From assembly GCA_900545185.1 (NCBI GenBank), contig UQYH01000042.1:1-17949 (forward strand): DNA of 17,949 nucleotides, in the 5' to 3' direction. The DNA is from an uncultured Eubacteriales bacterium. GTDB lineage: Bacteria; Bacillota; Clostridia; UBA1381; UBA9506. The position numbers and the translations under genes were made by a program. Each line of letters starts with the position of its first letter. Position 1 is the first letter of the stretch. Of the stretch, positions 16,015 through 17,949 are shown in pieces. The notes below the pieces were generated by a model. That model was not told the origin of the DNA and made no database searches. It saw only the letters and a list, made by a program, of their open reading frames with translations.

Positions 16015-17876
16015 AATATGAAATTAGCTTTTCGGAGTATTTGAACAAGGTTTATGGCGGCTGGTATGGTAAATGTCTCGGCGGTGCGGCGGGAGCGGCG
16101 CTGGAAGGACAAAAAACAACGGAACATGTAAAGGATTTTTCGGAATATTTTAATCCGGATATTCCGAACGATGATTTGGATATTCAGGTTTTATGGCTAG
16201 AGGTTTTAGAGCAGTACGGACTGAATGTAACCTCTGATATTCTGGCTGAGAGATGGAAGCGCCAGTGTTGGTATCCGTTCTCGGAATATGGCTGTTTTTT
16301 GCGTAATTATGAGATGGGAATTTATCCGCCGTATTCCGGCATTTTTAACAATGCGGACTTTACAGAGGATATGGGTTGTCCGATTCGATCGGAAATTTGG
16401 GGGTTTTGCTTGCCGGGTAACCCGATCTTGGCATCGGAATATGCAAGACGAGATGCAATCTTGGATCACAGCGGAAATTCTGTTTGGGCTGAGATGTATT
16501 TTGCGGCACTGGAAAGTCTTGCCTTTTTTTACAGCGATATTCACTCGTTACTTTTGGCGGCAGAACCGTACTTAAAATCCGACAGCCGTTTGGAAGAATT
16601 GGTACATATGGTTTCGGCTGCATGCCGAGACGGTAAGGATTGGCGCAGCATACGTCGAAAAATTTTGCAGAATTTTGGGGATTATGACTTTTCATCGGCA
16701 TTGCAGAATGTTGGTTTTCTGCTGATGGCACTTTTGCTTGGTGAGGAAGATATGCATAAGACGATAAATATTGCGCTTTGGTGTGGCTATGACACGGACT
16801 GTACCTGTGCAACGGCAGGTGCTATTTTGGGCGCTATGCAGGGATATTCTGCGCTTGATGAGGAAATTAAAGGTTTTATAAACGATTATTATGTGCTGGG
16901 AATTGATGTAAAGCGTGCTTCAAACAGTATATACAGACTGGCATATGATACCTGTGTCGTAGGCGTTTCGATTTCAGAATGCGGCAATGATCAAGTGACC
17001 GTAACCGACATCCCGACTGATTTGGTACGGTTATCATTTGAAGAGGATACAAGGCCGTTTCTTATCCAGGTGGACTATGAATCGTCTTGCTGCATTACAC
17101 CTGGGGGAGACTGCACGTTGACTCTTTCTGTTACTAATCGAAGTAAAGAAAATTTTAGTGGACTCCTTCTCATCAATGCTCCCGAATATTTTGAAACGGT
17201 TCGCCAAACAGATTTTAGTGTGGAGGCAAGCAAAACGGAATCCGTTCGCCTTTATGTGAAGTGCAAAAATGTGTCAATCATGTCACAAAAAAATATTATT
17301 AATATACAGCTTGTTGATGGGCAGGACGTTGTTTTTGAAAACAAATTTGGAATATGCGGTTCCTCTCTGTGGAAAATGTACGGTCCATATTTTGAACCCT
17401 TTGTAAAGGGAACGTACCGGAATAAGCCTGCGTGTGATTTTGAGGCGGCGTTTAATAATGCGGTGTCGCTTGACAGGAACTATCGGCAGTTGCAGGATGA
17501 AGGTGTAGCAATTGCTTGCTGCGAAAATATGCTGGATGTTGAAAAAGTAATGCATTTTCGCGGGCAAATGTGCTGCTATCTTGAAACAACTGTGATTTGT
17601 CCGGAGGAACGTGATGTTTGGCTCCAAATTGGGAATAATGACGGTTTCTCTATAAGCTTAAACGAAGAAACGGTTTTGGAGCGGGATGAAATTAGAATGT
17701 ATTCTCCATATAACAATTATGCAAAGGCACATTTAAAAAAAGGAAAAAACAATTTGTCCATTAAACTTCTGCGTAGAGGAGACAAACTTAAATTTGCTTT
17801 TGGATTTAAAAAAAATAACGGCAAACATTGGAATGATTCTTGTTGGTGTACGGATTTAGAATATGACATTTCTTAA
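16011..17876 (+). CDS. ADP-ribosylglycohydrolase-fold (DraG/ARH-like) protein with C-terminal beta domains
   Basis: The product has 621 residues and no signal peptide. The N-terminal 320 or so residues match the DraG/ARH fold: YGGWYGKCLGGAAGAALEG (15-33), IPNDDLDIQVLWLEVLE with Asp54-Asp55 in the metal position, and GYDTDCTCATAGAILGAMQG (259-278) with the paired Asp261/Asp263 metal ligands. The usual DDT is DDL here. Residues about 360-425 form an Ig-like beta domain (CTLTLSVTNRSKENF), and about 460-621 a jelly-roll or PA14-like domain (DVWLQIGNNDGFSISLNEE). Classical family members remove ADP-ribose from proteins, but proteins with this architecture occur in glycan-degradation clusters, so action on a sugar-linked or glycosidic substrate is an inference. 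Its 4-base overlap with the GH63-like gene supports a shared pathway. A C-terminal carbohydrate-binding role for the jelly-roll is plausible but unproven. Confidence 0.83.
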   Translation: MKYEISFSEYLNKVYGGWYGKCLGGAAGAALEGQKTTEHVKDFSEYFNPDIPNDDLDIQVLWLEVLEQYGLNVTSDILAERWKRQCWYPFSEYGCFLRNYEMGIYPPYSGIFNNADFTEDMGCPIRSEIWGFCLPGNPILASEYARRDAILDHSGNSVWAEMYFAALESLAFFYSDIHSLLLAAEPYLKSDSRLEELVHMVSAACRDGKDWRSIRRKILQNFGDYDFSSALQNVGFLLMALLLGEEDMHKTINIALWCGYDTDCTCATAGAILGAMQGYSALDEEIKGFINDYYVLGIDVKRASNSIYRLAYDTCVVGVSISECGNDQVTVTDIPTDLVRLSFEEDTRPFLIQVDYESSCCITPGGDCTLTLSVTNRSKENFSGLLLINAPEYFETVRQTDFSVEASKTESVRLYVKCKNVSIMSQKNIINIQLVDGQDVVFENKFGICGSSLWKMYGPYFEPFVKGTYRNKPACDFEAAFNNAVSLDRNYRQLQDEGVAIACCENMLDVEKVMHFRGQMCCYLETTVICPEERDVWLQIGNNDGFSISLNEETVLERDEIRMYSPYNNYAKAHLKKGKNNLSIKLLRRGDKLKFAFGFKKNNGKHWNDSCWCTDLEYDIS

Positions 17877-17911
17877 ACAATAAGGGGCAGAAAAGGCTCA
17901 GTTATATCAGA

Positions 17912-17945
17912 GAGCTGTCAGAGGGGGACTCCCCTCTGACAACTC
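17912..17945. terminator. Strong hairpin downstream of the ARH-like gene
   Basis: TGTCAGAGGGG at 17916-17926 pairs perfectly with CCCCTCTGACA at 17931-17941 around a 4-base loop, and GAG/CTC extend the stem after one mismatch. It lies 36 bases after the last stop. The stem is GC-rich, but no U-tract is visible in the window, which ends 4 bases beyond. It may be a terminator of the operon or an intergenic repeat (REP-like) element; a search for other copies in the genome would decide. The rest of 17877-17911 shows no gene. Confidence 0.6.
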
Positions 17946-17949
17946 CCCA

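Noticed and set aside
1..17949. CRISPR array, insertion sequence, tRNA or rRNA
   Set aside because: No regularly spaced direct repeats, transposase-like frame with terminal repeats, or tRNA-like clover-leaf was seen on either strand.

Overview
The window looks like part of a carbohydrate-utilisation locus of an anaerobic Gram-positive bacterium, probably a Clostridia-type Bacillota. The reasons are strong AGGAGG ribosome binding sites, mid-range GC by eye (not computed), S-layer homology (SLH) domains for surface anchoring, and repeated discoidin (F5/8 type C, CBM32-like) carbohydrate-binding modules. All genes are on the + strand and tightly spaced, and nothing convincing lies on the minus strand. 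No tRNA, rRNA, insertion sequence or CRISPR array was seen.

Layout. (1) 1-155: the C-terminal end of an AraC-family regulator, a likely local regulator. (2) 200-4699: a secreted right-handed beta-helix protein (GH141/pectate-lyase-like fold) with an F5/8C-like insertion, followed 2 bases later by a small secreted F5/8C protein whose signal-peptide region is frameshifted at a run of eight G. A perfect 12-bp hairpin follows. (3) 4833-12203: three more exported proteins: one with three C-terminal SLH domains behind a Gly-rich linker; a 1059-residue protein with F5/8C and degenerate SLH domains; and a protein with four F5/8C modules, frameshifted at an A-run three bases into the gene. A perfect 14-bp hairpin follows. 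(4) 12281-17876: three cytoplasmic enzymes without signal peptides: a TIM-barrel glycosidase related to GHL6/GH29/GH42-type enzymes, a GH63/MGH1-like (alpha/alpha)6-barrel glycosidase, and an ADP-ribosylglycohydrolase-fold protein whose start overlaps the previous stop by 4 bases. A perfect 10-11-bp hairpin ends the window.

Working model (inference): the SLH proteins tether a glycan-capturing layer to the cell wall, the F5/8C proteins and beta-helix enzyme bind and cut an external, possibly fucose- or galactose-containing glycan, and the intracellular enzymes finish imported oligosaccharides. No transporter is in the window; it may lie upstream of the AraC gene. The substrate cannot be told from sequence alone.

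Most worth a second look: two independent exported-protein genes are each out of frame by exactly one base within a homopolymer at the signal peptide, and a third gene carries A9 at codons 3-5. This is either base-calling error or candidate phase variation. The ADP-ribosylglycohydrolase-fold protein, translationally coupled to a glycosidase, is a candidate for non-canonical glycan chemistry.
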